Source: CADEEN01 sp963738425
GTDB lineage: Bacteria > Pseudomonadota > Gammaproteobacteria > Burkholderiales > Burkholderiaceae_C
DNA length: 64,000 bases
Assembly: GCA_963738425.1 (NCBI GenBank)
Contig: CAVTWT010000036.1
Span: 103,936-167,935 of the forward strand
Direction: 5' to 3'
Part shown: in pieces, positions 23,932 to 32,293 of the stretch
Numbering within the stretch: position 1 is the first letter of the stretch
Layout: each line of letters opens with the position of its first letter
The notes under the pieces: model-generated
The model's input: only the letters and a program-made list of their open reading frames with translations
Databases searched by the model: none
Told to the model about the DNA's origin: nothing
Program-made: the position numbers and the translations under genes

Positions 23932-24567
23932 CTACTCCCCCACCAATCCATTGCGGATCGCGTAGACGGTCAGCTCCGAGTTGTTGGCCAGGCCGAGTTT
24001 CTCGAGCACGCGCGCGCGGTAGACCGACACCGTCTTCGGCGACAGCGTCAGCTCGGTGGCGATGTCCGACAGGCGCTTGCCCGAGGCGATCATGACCAGC
24101 GTCTGCAGTTCGCGGTCGCTGAGCTTCTGGTGCGGCAACTCGGGCGTCGGCGTGCTCAGGCTCTCGACGAGCATCTGCGCGATCTCCGGCGTGACGTACT
24201 TGCGGCCCTGCGCGACGGTGCGCACCGCCTGCACGATCAACTGCGGGTCGCCGCCCTTGTTGACATAGCCGTAGGCGCCGCCGCGCAGCGCGCGCAGCGC
24301 GTACTGGTCTTCCGGGTACATGCTGACGATCAGCGCCTTGACCGGGCTGCCTTCGTCCTTCAACGCATGCAGCACATCGAGGCCGCTTCGGCCGGGCATG
24401 TTGATGTCGAGTACCAGCACATCACAGCGGGTGCTGCGCATCAGGACGCGCAACTCGCCGTAGTCGCTGGCCTCGCCGACGACGCGGATGTCGACCGCGT
24501 CGGTCAGCGTGTCGCGGATGCCGCGCCGGATCAGCGCATGGTCGTCGCAGATGATGACGTCAATCAC
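23932..24567 (-). CDS. NarL-family response regulator, 211 aa
   Basis: A receiver plus LuxR-type HTH. The start is GTG at 24567 (VIDVIICDDHALIRRG), eight bases inside the kinase gene's end, so the two are coupled. The receiver has ICDDHAL, VLVLDINMPGRSGLDVL (phospho-Asp near 52), ALIVSMY and YVNKGG (Lys). The HTH at about 145-200 is LSDRELQTLVMIASGKRLSDIATELTLSPKTVSVYRARVLEKL. It acts with the upstream NarX-type kinase. Targets are unknown. Confidence 0.92.
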   Translation of the reverse strand: MIDVIICDDHALIRRGIRDTLTDAVDIRVVGEASDYGELRVLMRSTRCDVLVLDINMPGRSGLDVLHALKDEGSPVKALIVSMYPEDQYALRALRGGAYGYVNKGGDPQLIVQAVRTVAQGRKYVTPEIAQMLVESLSTPTPELPHQKLSDRELQTLVMIASGKRLSDIATELTLSPKTVSVYRARVLEKLGLANNSELTVYAIRNGLVGE

Positions 24568-25726
24568 AGGTCGTTGCCCCAGGCCGAAGGGTCGTGCTCT
24601 GATTGTCGTCGTCCTTGTCAGCATGCGCGGCCGCGGCGGCGCGCGCACGCTGCGCCTGCGACACCGGCACCGACAGGATGATCGTCGTGCCCGACGTGGC
24701 GCTCGACAGATCGACCCAGCCGCTGACCGTTTCGGCGCGCTCGCGCAAACCGCGGATGCCGAAGCTGCCGGCCTTGGCCAGCGCGTCGGCGGAGAGGCCG
24801 CGGCCGTCGTCGCTGACTTCGATCGACAGCATGCCGCGCGCCAGCGACAGGTCGATCGTCACGCGTTTGGCCTGCGCATGTTTGCTGACGTTGGTCAGCG
24901 CCTCCTGCACCGCGCGGTAGGCCACCAGCGGCACGCCCTGCGGCAGGTCGAGGTGTTCGTGGCCGGTGCGAAACGAGCAGGCGATGCCGGTGCGTTTTTC
25001 GAAGCGCTGCGCCATCCACTGCAGCGCCGCCACCAGGCCCTGCTCGAGGATCGCCGGGCGCAGGTTGTGCATGATGCGCTGGCTGGCTTCGATGGCATGG
25101 CCGGTCATCTCGAGCGCTGAGGTCACGCGCGTCAGCACCTCGGTGTCGTGCGCATGGCGCGCCATCCACGCCAGATCGAACTTCAGCGCCGCCAGCGCGC
25201 CACCAACGTCGTCGTGGATCTCGCGCGCGATCGCCGCGCGCTCGCGTTCGATGCTGCTCTGCAGATGCTGCGCCAGCTCCGACAGGCGCTGCTTGCTCGC
25301 CGCCAGTTCGCGGTCGGCGGCGTTGCGCGCGCGCCGTGTTTCGTTGGCCTCGATGGCCCGGTGCAGCGCCGGCGCCAGGCGCGTCAGATTGCTCTTCAGC
25401 AGGTAGTCGCTGGCGCCAGCGCGCATCGCCTGCACGGCCACGTCCTCGCCGATCTCGCCCGACAGGATGACGAAGGGCAGCAGGCGGTTGCTGCCCTTCA
25501 GGATCTCCAGCGCGGCCAGGCCGGAGAAGCCGGGCAGGTTGTAGTCGGACAGGACCACGTCCCAATCCTCTTCCAGCGCCGCGCGAAACGCCGCTTCGCT
25601 GTCCACGCGCAGCATCGTCAGCGCCCGGCCCTCGCGCGCGAGCAAGGCCGCGGCCAGCTCGTGATCGACTTCGGAGTCTTCGAGGTGCAGCACGCGCAGG
25701 CTGCGCTGGCGTTCTTGGTGGGACAT
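24560..25726 (-). CDS. Soluble receiver-HisKA_3 histidine kinase (NarL-partner type), 388 aa
   Basis: A cytoplasmic kinase without membrane segments. An N-terminal receiver is at about 10-125 (VLHLEDSEVDHEL, VVLSDYNLPGFSG with phospho-Asp near 61, VILSGEIGE, YLLKSN). A coil leads to the dimerisation/His box ERERAAIAREIHDDVGGALAALKFDL (HisKA_3, phospho-His near 168). The HATPase is at about 260-365 (AVQEALTNVSKHAQAK, SDDGRGL, FGIRGLRERAETVSG). The N-terminal receiver means its kinase activity is itself set by another phosphodonor. The gene overlaps its regulator by eight bases. Confidence 0.9.
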   Translation of the reverse strand: MSHQERQRSLRVLHLEDSEVDHELAAALLAREGRALTMLRVDSEAAFRAALEEDWDVVLSDYNLPGFSGLAALEILKGSNRLLPFVILSGEIGEDVAVQAMRAGASDYLLKSNLTRLAPALHRAIEANETRRARNAADRELAASKQRLSELAQHLQSSIERERAAIAREIHDDVGGALAALKFDLAWMARHAHDTEVLTRVTSALEMTGHAIEASQRIMHNLRPAILEQGLVAALQWMAQRFEKRTGIACSFRTGHEHLDLPQGVPLVAYRAVQEALTNVSKHAQAKRVTIDLSLARGMLSIEVSDDGRGLSADALAKAGSFGIRGLRERAETVSGWVDLSSATSGTTIILSVPVSQAQRARAAAAAHADKDDDNQSTTLRPGATTCD

Positions 25727-25749
25727 CGGAGCTGAACTGTAGCGGCTCC

Positions 25750-25784
25750 AAAAACGAACAAGCCCGGCGGATGGCCGGGCTTGT
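25750..25784 (-). terminator. Rho-independent terminator after the 52-aa gene
   Basis: On the minus strand, ACAAGCCCGGCC, a short loop and its complement (25758-25784) are followed by TTCGTTTTTGG. The stem has 11 base pairs. It lies between the small gene (stop at 25812) and the kinase gene, which therefore needs its own promoter. Confidence 0.75.
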
Positions 25785-25811
25785 GGTGCTGAGAGGAAGA
25801 AGGTGCTGCGT

Positions 25812-25970
25812 TCAGGCGCGTTGGGCGCTTGCCTGCTGTGCCAGCAGCGCGTCGGTGGCCATCTCGCCGCGGGCCAGGCTGTCGATGCCGCCCAGCATCG
25901 CCAACGTGACCACGGCGGCGAGTGCGAAAGCGGTGGCGCGTTGGATCAGGGTGTCGTTGCGGTTCGTCAT
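25812..25970 (-). CDS. Small membrane-associated or exported protein, 52 aa
   Basis: A short gene with ATG at 25970, a GGAG ribosome site six bases upstream (ggagcccatcatg) and TGA at 25812. The protein MTNRNDTLIQRATAFALAAV... has a charged start, then one hydrophobic helix (ATAFALAAVVTLAMLGGI), then a polar tail ending LLAQQASAQRA. Small Burkholderiales proteins of this form (one helix after NRND) are common but unnamed. A strong terminator follows, so it is a single-gene transcript. Function unknown. Confidence 0.7.
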   Translation of the reverse strand: MTNRNDTLIQRATAFALAAVVTLAMLGGIDSLARGEMATDALLAQQASAQRA

Positions 25971-26097
25971 GATGGGCTCCTTGAGGTGGCGTTGCGGGGT
26001 TCGATGGAGTGAACTCTAGGCAACGCCCCTGCCCTGCGCGAGCCGATAGCGACGAAGCGCCGGCCGCGGGCGACGAACTGCGGCGTTGGCGGATGAA

Positions 26098-28669
26098 CTA
26101 CTCGGACGTCGCCCGGCGCAGCGTCTCCACCACCGGCCGGCGCAGCACATCGCGCAGGCCCCACCAGCCCGCGGCCAGCGCCAACAATGCCCCGGCCACG
26201 CCGCCTGCGAGCGGCACCCACCACGACGCAGTCCACTGGAATTCGAAGGCGTAGCGCGCCAGCGCCCAGCCGACCACCATCGCCGCCACCGACGCCAGCA
26301 CGCCCGCCAGCGCGCCAACGCCGGCCAGCTCGGCGCGCTGCACGCGGCCGAGCAGCACCTGGCTGGCGCCGAGGGCGCGCATCACCGCGAACTCCTTGGC
26401 GCGGGCCTCGCGCGTTGCCGTGACCGCTGCGAAGAGCACGACCAGGCCCGTGGCCAGCGTGAACGCGAACAGGAACTCGACCGCCCGGATGACCTGCCCG
26501 AGCACGCGCTGCACCTGATCGATCTGCGCCGAGACATCGACCGTGGTGATGTTCGGAAAGTCGCGCGTCAGCGTGTTGTCGAAGCCCGCCACCTCCGGCG
26601 CACGAAACGCCGTGATCACCGTCGCCGGCAGCCCCGGCATCTGCGCCTGCGGAAAGATGACGAAGAAGTTGACGCGCATCGACCCCCAATCGACCTTGCG
26701 CAGACTCGTGATGCGCGCCTCATGCGTGGCCCCGCCGACGTCGAAGCGCATCGTGTCGCCGAGCTTCAAGCCCAGCTCCTGCGCCAGACCGTCTTCGACG
26801 CTGGCCGCACCGGCCTCGTCTTCTGTCCACTTGCCTGACGTCACCGTGTTGTGGCCCGGCAGTTGCGCCGTGTGGCTCAAATTGAACTCACGCTCGACCA
26901 GACGCTTGGCACGCTCGGCGTCGAAGGTCTCCGGCGTCACCGCCTTGCCATTCACCGCCACCAGGCGGCCGCGGATCATCGGGTACCAGTCGTAGCGCTG
27001 CACGCCGGCGCCGTCGAGCGTCTTGCGAAATCCTTCGGCCTGCTCGGGCTGGATGTTGATGACGAAGCGGTTCGGCGCATCGGGCGGCGTGGCCTTGCGC
27101 CAGCTCGAAACGAGGTCGGTGCGCAGCAGCACCAGCAGCACGAGGGCGAGCAGGCCGACACTCAGCGACGAGACCTGCAGCACCGCAAACGCCGGCCGCG
27201 CCGCGATCTGGCGCGTCGCCAGCACCAGCCAGCGCGGCGCATTGGCTTCAGGCACCGCGCGCTTCAACACCAGCACGGCGCCCCAGGCGAGCAGCGCGAA
27301 CACCGCGACGGCTGCCGCAAAACCGCCGACCGCGATCAGCCCGAGCTTCAAGTCCGACGACACCGCCAGCAGCAGCGCCGCAAAGCCGACCGCCCCGGCG
27401 CCGAGCACCAGCAGCGACGCCGGCTTCAAGCCGCCGACATCGCGCCGGATGACACGCAGCGGCGGCACGCTGGCCAGTTGCAGCACGGGCGGCAGACCGA
27501 AGCCGATCAACAGCGTCAGGCCGACGCCAATGCCGAACAACGCCGGCCACACGCCGACGGGCGGCAGGTCGGCCTGCACCAAGCCCGGCGAGCAGCCAGA
27601 CGAAGACGTTGTGCACGAGCAGGCCGAGCAACACACCGGCCACGCTGGCGATCAGCCCGACCGCGCCGAATTCGAGCGCATACGCGCCAGCGATCGAGCG
27701 CTGCGGCTGGCCGAGCACGCGCAGCATCGCGCAATCGTTCAAGTGCCGCTCGGCGAACTCGCGCGACGCAATCGCCACCGCCACCGCCGCCAGCAACGCG
27801 GCCAGCAGCGCGACGAGGTTCAGGAATTTCTTTGCACGGTCGAGCGTCTGCTTCATCTCCGGGCGGCCGGACTCCATCGACTCGACGCGCACACCGCGCA
27901 GCGCCTGCTTGGCGATCTGCTCTTCGGCCCAGCGCACGAAGGCCGAGACGTCGGCATCGCGGCTGGCGGGCGACGCCACCGCCAGCCGGTAGCTGACGCG
28001 GCTCGCCGGCTGGATCAGCTGCGTGGCCGCGAGGTCGCCATGGCCCACCATCACGCGCGGCGCAAAGCTCATGAAGCCGGCGCCGCGGTCGGGCTCGATG
28101 GCGACGATGCGCGCGATCTTCAGCGCCGCGTCGCCGAGCAGCAGCGTGTCGCCCATCTTCAACTGCAGCGCATCGAGCAGCGACGCATCGACCCACACCG
28201 TGCCCGGATCGGGCGCCCCGGCGCTGTCGCGCTCGGGCGCATCGGGCGTGTTGCGCAGCTTCAAGCGCCCGCGCAGCGGGTAGCCGTCGCTGACCGCCTT
28301 GACCGCGACCAGCTTGCTCGCACCGCCCTTGTCGTCCGGCGCGCGGCCCATGCTCGGAAAGCCGGTCGTCGTGGCCACCTGCAGGCCACGCGCGCGCGCT
28401 TCGTCGAGGAAGGCCTGCGGCGTCGGCCGGTCGCTGGAAACAATGGCATCACCGCCCAGCAACTGCCGCGCGTCGCGCGCCAGGCTGCGCTCCAGCCGGT
28501 CGGCGAAAAATCCGACCGCGGTCAGCGCGCCAACGGCCAGCGTCACCGCCACCAGCAGCAGGCGCAACTCGCCAGCGCGGAAGTCGCGCAGCGTCTGGCG
28601 CCAGGCCAGTGCAAAGGCCGAGGGCGGGCGTGCGGTATCGGTGTCGTCGTCATCGTCCATGCCCGGCAT
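26098..28669 (-). pseudogene. FtsX-type ABC transporter permease (YbbP-like), one frameshift
   Basis: A large inner-membrane permease of the FtsX/LolC class, the YbbP form with two FtsX domains, about 856 aa. The N-terminal half reads from 28669 (MPGMDDDDD; an ATG at 28660 is also possible) to about 27580. It has TM1 (LLLVAVTLAVGALTAVGFF), a large periplasmic MacB-type domain, then FtsX domain 1 (FLNLVALLAALLAAVAVAIA...LRVLGQPQRSIAGAYALEFGAVGLIAS). One extra C at 27579-27580 shifts the frame. The rest (LPPVGVWPALFGIGVGLTLLIGFGLPPVLQL...) is intact to 26098 and ends with FtsX domain 2 (AVMRALGASQVLLGRVQRAEL). No ATPase gene adjoins. The clean continuation in the other frame suggests a sequence error. 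Confidence 0.85.
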
Positions 28670-28745
28670 TACAGCAGCAAGCCTTGCAACACCGCGTGCA
28701 GCCTGATTGAACGCCACCTCACCCGACTTGGGTTTGAATCACAGC

Positions 28746-29585
28746 ATGAACACCCTGCCCGCCCTCTTCATCTCCCACGGCTCGCCGATGATCGCGCTCG
28801 AACCCGGCGCGGCCGGCGCCTTCCTGCAGCGCCTGGGCCCGGCGATCGACGCCGCCTTCGGCCGGCCGAAGGCGATCCTCGCGCTGTCGGCGCACACGCT
28901 GACGCGCGAGCCGGCGGCGCTGGCCGCAGCGCGGCACGAGGCCGTGTACGACTTCGGCGGCTTCGACGAGCGGCTGTACGCGATGCGCTACGACGCGCCC
29001 GGCGCGCCGGCGCTGGCCGACCGCGTGAGCGTGCTGCTCGCACCCGCCGGCATGCCGATGCACCGCCTGGAGCGCGGCGGCCTCGACCACGGCATCTGGA
29101 CCGCGCTCAAGTACGTCTACCCGGCCGCCGACGTGCCGGTGCTGCCGCTCGGCTGGTCACCCCACGCCAAGCCGGCCGAGCTGTTCGCGCTCGGCCAAGC
29201 GCTCGCGCCGCTGGCCGATGAGGGCGTGCTGATCGTCGGCACCGGCAGCATCACGCACAACCTGCGCAAGGTGGCGATGGCCGGCATGCACCGCCAGTCG
29301 ACGCCGCCCGAGGCGCCGGAAAGCGCCGCCTTTCGCACCTGGTTCGCCGAGCGCAGCGCCGCGCGCGACTGGCCGGCCCTGTTCGACTACCGCGCGCAGG
29401 CACCGCACGCGGTGGACATGCACCCGACCGACGAGCACCTGCTGCCGTGGTACATCGCGGCCGGCGCGGGTGGGAGAGATGCGGCGCCGAAGCGGCTGCA
29501 CGAGAGCAGCACGCATGGGGTGCTGGGGATGGATACCTATGCGTTCGGGGCGGGGGCGGCGCGGCTTGAAACGGCCTTGCGCTGA
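28746..29585 (+). CDS. DODA-type extradiol dioxygenase (YgiD-like), 279 aa
   Basis: A class III extradiol dioxygenase of the LigB fold (4,5-DOPA dioxygenase, YgiD-like). It opens catechol rings with a single metal ion. Metal and active-site regions visible are LFISHGSPM (His near 11), LALSAHTLTREP, GLDHGIWTALKYVYP, TGSITHNLRKV, and the C-terminal MHPTDEHLLPWYIAAGAG and ESSTHGVLGMDTYAFG. The length is usual for the family (260-280). It is divergent from the permease. The true substrate cannot be read from sequence. Confidence 0.9.
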   Translation: MNTLPALFISHGSPMIALEPGAAGAFLQRLGPAIDAAFGRPKAILALSAHTLTREPAALAAARHEAVYDFGGFDERLYAMRYDAPGAPALADRVSVLLAPAGMPMHRLERGGLDHGIWTALKYVYPAADVPVLPLGWSPHAKPAELFALGQALAPLADEGVLIVGTGSITHNLRKVAMAGMHRQSTPPEAPESAAFRTWFAERSAARDWPALFDYRAQAPHAVDMHPTDEHLLPWYIAAGAGGRDAAPKRLHESSTHGVLGMDTYAFGAGAARLETALR

Positions 29586-29633
29586 AGACCTGGCATCGGG
29601 GCTGCGCGAGCGAAGGACCAGGCGCCCTTCTCC

Positions 29634-30272
29634 TTACTCACGCACATAGCGCAAGTGTGTGGCGGCCGGACTATCAAGCACCTTGTCAATTCGAAACCGC
29701 GGCACCGGCTCGCGCAGGTTCTCGAAGAGGCGTCTCCCGCCGCCGAACAGCACTGGCGCCAGGGCGATTTCCAGCTCCTCGATGACACCCAGGTTCAGGT
29801 ACTGCTGGATCACGTCCGCGCCGCCCGCGATGCGAATATCGCGACCGCCCGCAGACTCCCGAGCCTGCTCAAGGGCGCTCTCCGGGCCGTCGTTGACGAA
29901 GTAGAACGTCGTCCCGCCCGGGCGGACCCAGGGTTCGCGCTTCTCGTGGGTCAGAACGTACACCGGAGTGTGAAACGGCGCCTCCTCTGGCCAAGCGACC
30001 TCGCCCTGTTCGAACATGCGCTTGCCCATGATGTTGGCGCCGATGCGCTCCGTGGTGTTGCGAAGCATGTCATTGACCGGACCGGTCTCTCCCCCGGGTC
30101 CGAGCTTGAGGTTCTCGCGGAAGTACTGCTGGTTAAGGATCCAGCCCATCAGCGCACCCCACTTCGCGCCCCAGTCCTTGTACTCGGGCTTATCCCAATT
30201 CTCCATGGTCATTCCTTCCGGTGCCATGTAGCCGTCAAGGCTAAGTCCGATGTTCACGAATACCTTGCTCAT
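29634..30272 (-). CDS. Dihydrofolate reductase-family protein (RibD C-terminal type), 212 aa
   Basis: A cytoplasmic NADPH-type reductase fold. Visible blocks are MSKVFVNIGLSLDGYMAPEGMT (first strand and loop), IGANIMGKRMFEQGEVAW, PFHTPVYVLTHEKREPW, GGRDIRIAGGADVIQQYLNLGVIEELEIALAPVLFGGGRRLFENL. These are the standard RibD_C landmarks, with GG.....QQ.L as the NADPH part. The actual substrate is unknown, and such genes are common outside riboflavin synthesis. Codons are less GC-rich than in flanking genes. It starts 24 bases after the small hypothetical gene, so the two are probably one transcript. Confidence 0.88.
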   Translation of the reverse strand: MSKVFVNIGLSLDGYMAPEGMTMENWDKPEYKDWGAKWGALMGWILNQQYFRENLKLGPGGETGPVNDMLRNTTERIGANIMGKRMFEQGEVAWPEEAPFHTPVYVLTHEKREPWVRPGGTTFYFVNDGPESALEQARESAGGRDIRIAGGADVIQQYLNLGVIEELEIALAPVLFGGGRRLFENLREPVPRFRIDKVLDSPAATHLRYVRE

Positions 30273-30296
30273 GCTTCTCCTCTCACACTGAATGGC

Positions 30297-30590
30297 TCAG
30301 TCGTCCGTGTCCTCGAATCGAACCCAAGGTTGTCCGATCGCCGCGCGCTCCGCGCCCATGTCCTCGGGTAGGTTGGCGAGTTCCAGCAGGGACGGGTCTT
30401 TGGCGACCAGATGCTCCACATGAACGAGCAGGAGCACTTTGCGCAGTGTTTCGCCGTCGCTGAAGTCATGACCTTCCCAACTGCAGTACATCTGCCAGTC
30501 TCCTCCTGCGTGTGATGCAGCCAGCACCGGCCGGTCACCGTGCAGGACGCACGGGCATGTAATGACGCCTAGTGACTCGGGAAAGGGCAT
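30297..30590 (-). CDS. Hypothetical protein, 97 aa
   Basis: Not recognised. The frame starts with ATG at 30590 (MPFPESLGVITCPCVLHG). It is acidic and rich in aromatic residues (GGDWQMYCSWEGHDFSDGETLRKVLLLVHVEHLVAKDPSLLEL). It ends PWVRFEDTDD, with no membrane segment and no obvious motif beyond CPC near the start. It resembles small proteins with HDF/CSWEGH wording that occur with immunity-type genes, but I cannot name a family. It precedes the DHFR-like gene by 24 bases. A hairpin (30620-30646) lies just upstream of its start. Confidence 0.6.
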   Translation of the reverse strand: MPFPESLGVITCPCVLHGDRPVLAASHAGGDWQMYCSWEGHDFSDGETLRKVLLLVHVEHLVAKDPSLLELANLPEDMGAERAAIGQPWVRFEDTDD

Positions 30591-30605
30591 GACGTGATGT
30601 GCAAC

Positions 30606-30646
30606 GGCTGACGTTTGAGAAGCGGCGGCCTTCAGGCCGTCCGCTT
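30606..30646. repeat. Hairpin with attC-like edge upstream of 30590
   Basis: AAGCGGCGGCC (30620-30630), a TTC/TTCA loop and AGGCCGTCCGCTT (to 30646) form a near-perfect stem. On the minus strand it is followed by TCTCAAACGTCAGCC (30620-30606), which resembles the end of an attC (AACGTTRGCC) with one change in the core. The left core is not evident. It could equally be a simple terminator for the lipoprotein gene. Confidence 0.4.
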
Positions 30647-30677
30647 ACCGAAGGCCGCATCGTGGAAGCACGGTGTC

Positions 30678-31124
30678 TCAGTTGGTAGTGCAAACTGTTT
30701 GTGTACCGATCTTGTTGCAGACGGTATTTACCGAGCGATTGGAGTTAATGAGTCTGACCCACGCTGCTTGGTCGGCTTGGGCTGCAGCACTGCTGGCGCT
30801 CTCTGCTTGCACTTGGATTCTCCATGTCTCTGCCTTCATAGCGGCCTGATTGCACTGCTCTTGCGTAGGAGATGCAGCGGTAGTAGACATTGCGCTCTGC
30901 AGCCGAACAGGGTCATAGACGAACGCTCCAAGCCACCGCTGCATGTACCACGCTCCGAATGCAGCCGTCTCGACAGGCACCTTACCGGACGCACCACATC
31001 GGTTGAACATCTCCATTCCTGAAGCAAAGAAGCTGTATTGTTGGCTATCCATTACAGGTCTCTGCGGCGCAGCGCAGCCGACGAGAAAGGCTAGCCCAAC
31101 AAGGCACGTGGCATTGAAGTACAT
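30678..31124 (-). CDS. Small lipoprotein, unknown function, 148 aa
   Basis: The start is ATG at 31124 (MYFNATCLVGLAFLVGCAAP), giving a clear lipoprotein signal with LVGC (Cys near 17). The frame is open further upstream, but that part lacks family or signal character. The mature part is helical and polar. Segments include FNRCGASGKVPVETAAFGAWYMQRWL, a Gln/Ala-rich stretch (VQAESASSAAAQADQAAW) and a C-terminus NTVCNKIGTQTVCTTN with two cysteines. Base use is less GC-rich than in its neighbours. Possible member of a cassette-like row (see findings). Confidence 0.65.
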   Translation of the reverse strand: MYFNATCLVGLAFLVGCAAPQRPVMDSQQYSFFASGMEMFNRCGASGKVPVETAAFGAWYMQRWLGAFVYDPVRLQSAMSTTAASPTQEQCNQAAMKAETWRIQVQAESASSAAAQADQAAWVRLINSNRSVNTVCNKIGTQTVCTTN

Positions 31125-31293
31125 TGGTTTCCTTGGTGACGGAGAATCGATTGGAACAGAAAAAGCAGGTTGGACTGCGGGTCCACCGACGCATAGCTCA
31201 GTGGCGGCTAACGTGCGAGGTTCCCGTGCTCCCCGAAACCTACGGTTCAGCATATGGCCGATGAGGGAAAACCAAACTGAAAATATTTGGCTG

Positions 31294-31521
31294 CTACAAG
31301 GTAAATATTATTTCGCCTTCGTCGCTGATGGCAACCCGATCGGTTAGCGTAGCAATTTTAACGGCGGCGCGAGTGCCTTGTTCTCTCTCGCGACTTATCG
31401 ATGGCATTGAGAACACCTCACCATCATCAATCCAGTAGCGCTTTGCACCGATACGGTCATACACAAACCTGCCGTCATAATGACCTATGTCATTTTGCTC
31501 GCTATCGTGAACAGTGGTCAT
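31294..31521 (-). CDS. Hypothetical protein in AT-rich segment, 75 aa
   Basis: A small frame with ATG at 31521 (MTTVHDSEQNDIGHYDG). The text GHYDGRFVYDRIGAKRYWIDDGEVFSMP looks like short beta proteins built from repeated YDR/DG turns, and it ends VAISDEGEIIFTL. There is no membrane segment. The surrounding 31250-31640 is far more AT-rich than the rest of the window, which points to a foreign origin. The ribosome site is weak. An upstream extension to 31728 is open but unlikely. Confidence 0.5.
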   Translation of the reverse strand: MTTVHDSEQNDIGHYDGRFVYDRIGAKRYWIDDGEVFSMPSISREREQGTRAAVKIATLTDRVAISDEGEIIFTL

Positions 31522-31699
31522 GTTGGCACTTTCAGTGGTTATAGAGCTACTAATATATACGGTCTGGCAATATATGCCGTTTTCCTTGCAATATTTATTC
31601 TCATGCGTCAGTATGTTGGTATGAGCCGCGTATTCCCCTGAATTGAAGAATCGGGAGGAACGCGAAGGGCTTGTGCGGTCTAACGCTATCGTTCCACCC

Positions 31700-32285
31700 A
31701 TGGCCCTGCCCCCACCCCAGTTGCACACCGATCGCCTCGTGCTGCGCGCCAGCGACCCCGCGCTGGCGGAGCGCGGTCGCCGACTACTACCGCCGCAACC
31801 GCGACGCGCACGCGCCGTGGAACCCGCCGATGCCCGAGGCGGTGTTCACCGCCGACGGCCAGCGCGAGCGCCTGGCCACGGCGGCGCAGGCTGAGGCCGC
31901 GGGCACGCAGATCGGCTGGTTCCTGACGCTGCGCGGCGATGCGTCGGCGACCGTCATCGGCCACCTGCGCTTCTCGCAGATCTCGCGCGGCCCGTTCTGC
32001 AACGCGATGCTCGGCTACGCGATCGACGCCATGCACGAAGGCCGCGGCCTGATGCGCGAAGCGCTCGTCGCCGCGCTGGCCGATGCCTTCGGCCCGCGCG
32101 TCGGGCTGCACCGCGTGCAGGCCAACGTGCGGCCGGAGAACATGCGCAGCCTGGCGTTGTTGGAGCGCCTGGGCTTCGAGCGCGAAGGCCTGGCGCGCGA
32201 GTACCTGTTCATCGACGGCGCCTGGCGCGATCATGTGATGACGGCGCTGCGGGCGCCGGACTGGCCGGCCACGCGCGCGCCGTGA
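31700..32285 (+). pseudogene. GNAT acetyltransferase (RimJ-like), one frameshift
   Basis: A GNAT-fold N-acetyltransferase of the RimJ/RimL type, about 195 aa. It starts MALPPPQLHTDRLVLRASDPALAE at 31700. An extra base at 31770-31772 shifts the frame. Then it continues AVADYYRRNRDAHAPWNPP, VIGHLRFSQISRGPFCNAMLGYAIDAMHEGRGLMREALVAAL (acetyl-CoA site region) and LHRVQANVRPENMRSLALLERLGFEREGLAREYLFIDGAWRDHVMTAL to 32285. All family parts are present in two frames, so the break is one base. It lies beside the AT-rich segment. Confidence 0.85.
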
Positions 32286-32293
32286 CGCGCCGG

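Noticed and set aside
31190..31215. gcatagctcagtggcggctaac resembling the D-arm start of a tRNA gene
   Set aside because: No acceptor stem, anticodon arm or T-arm follows at the right spacing.
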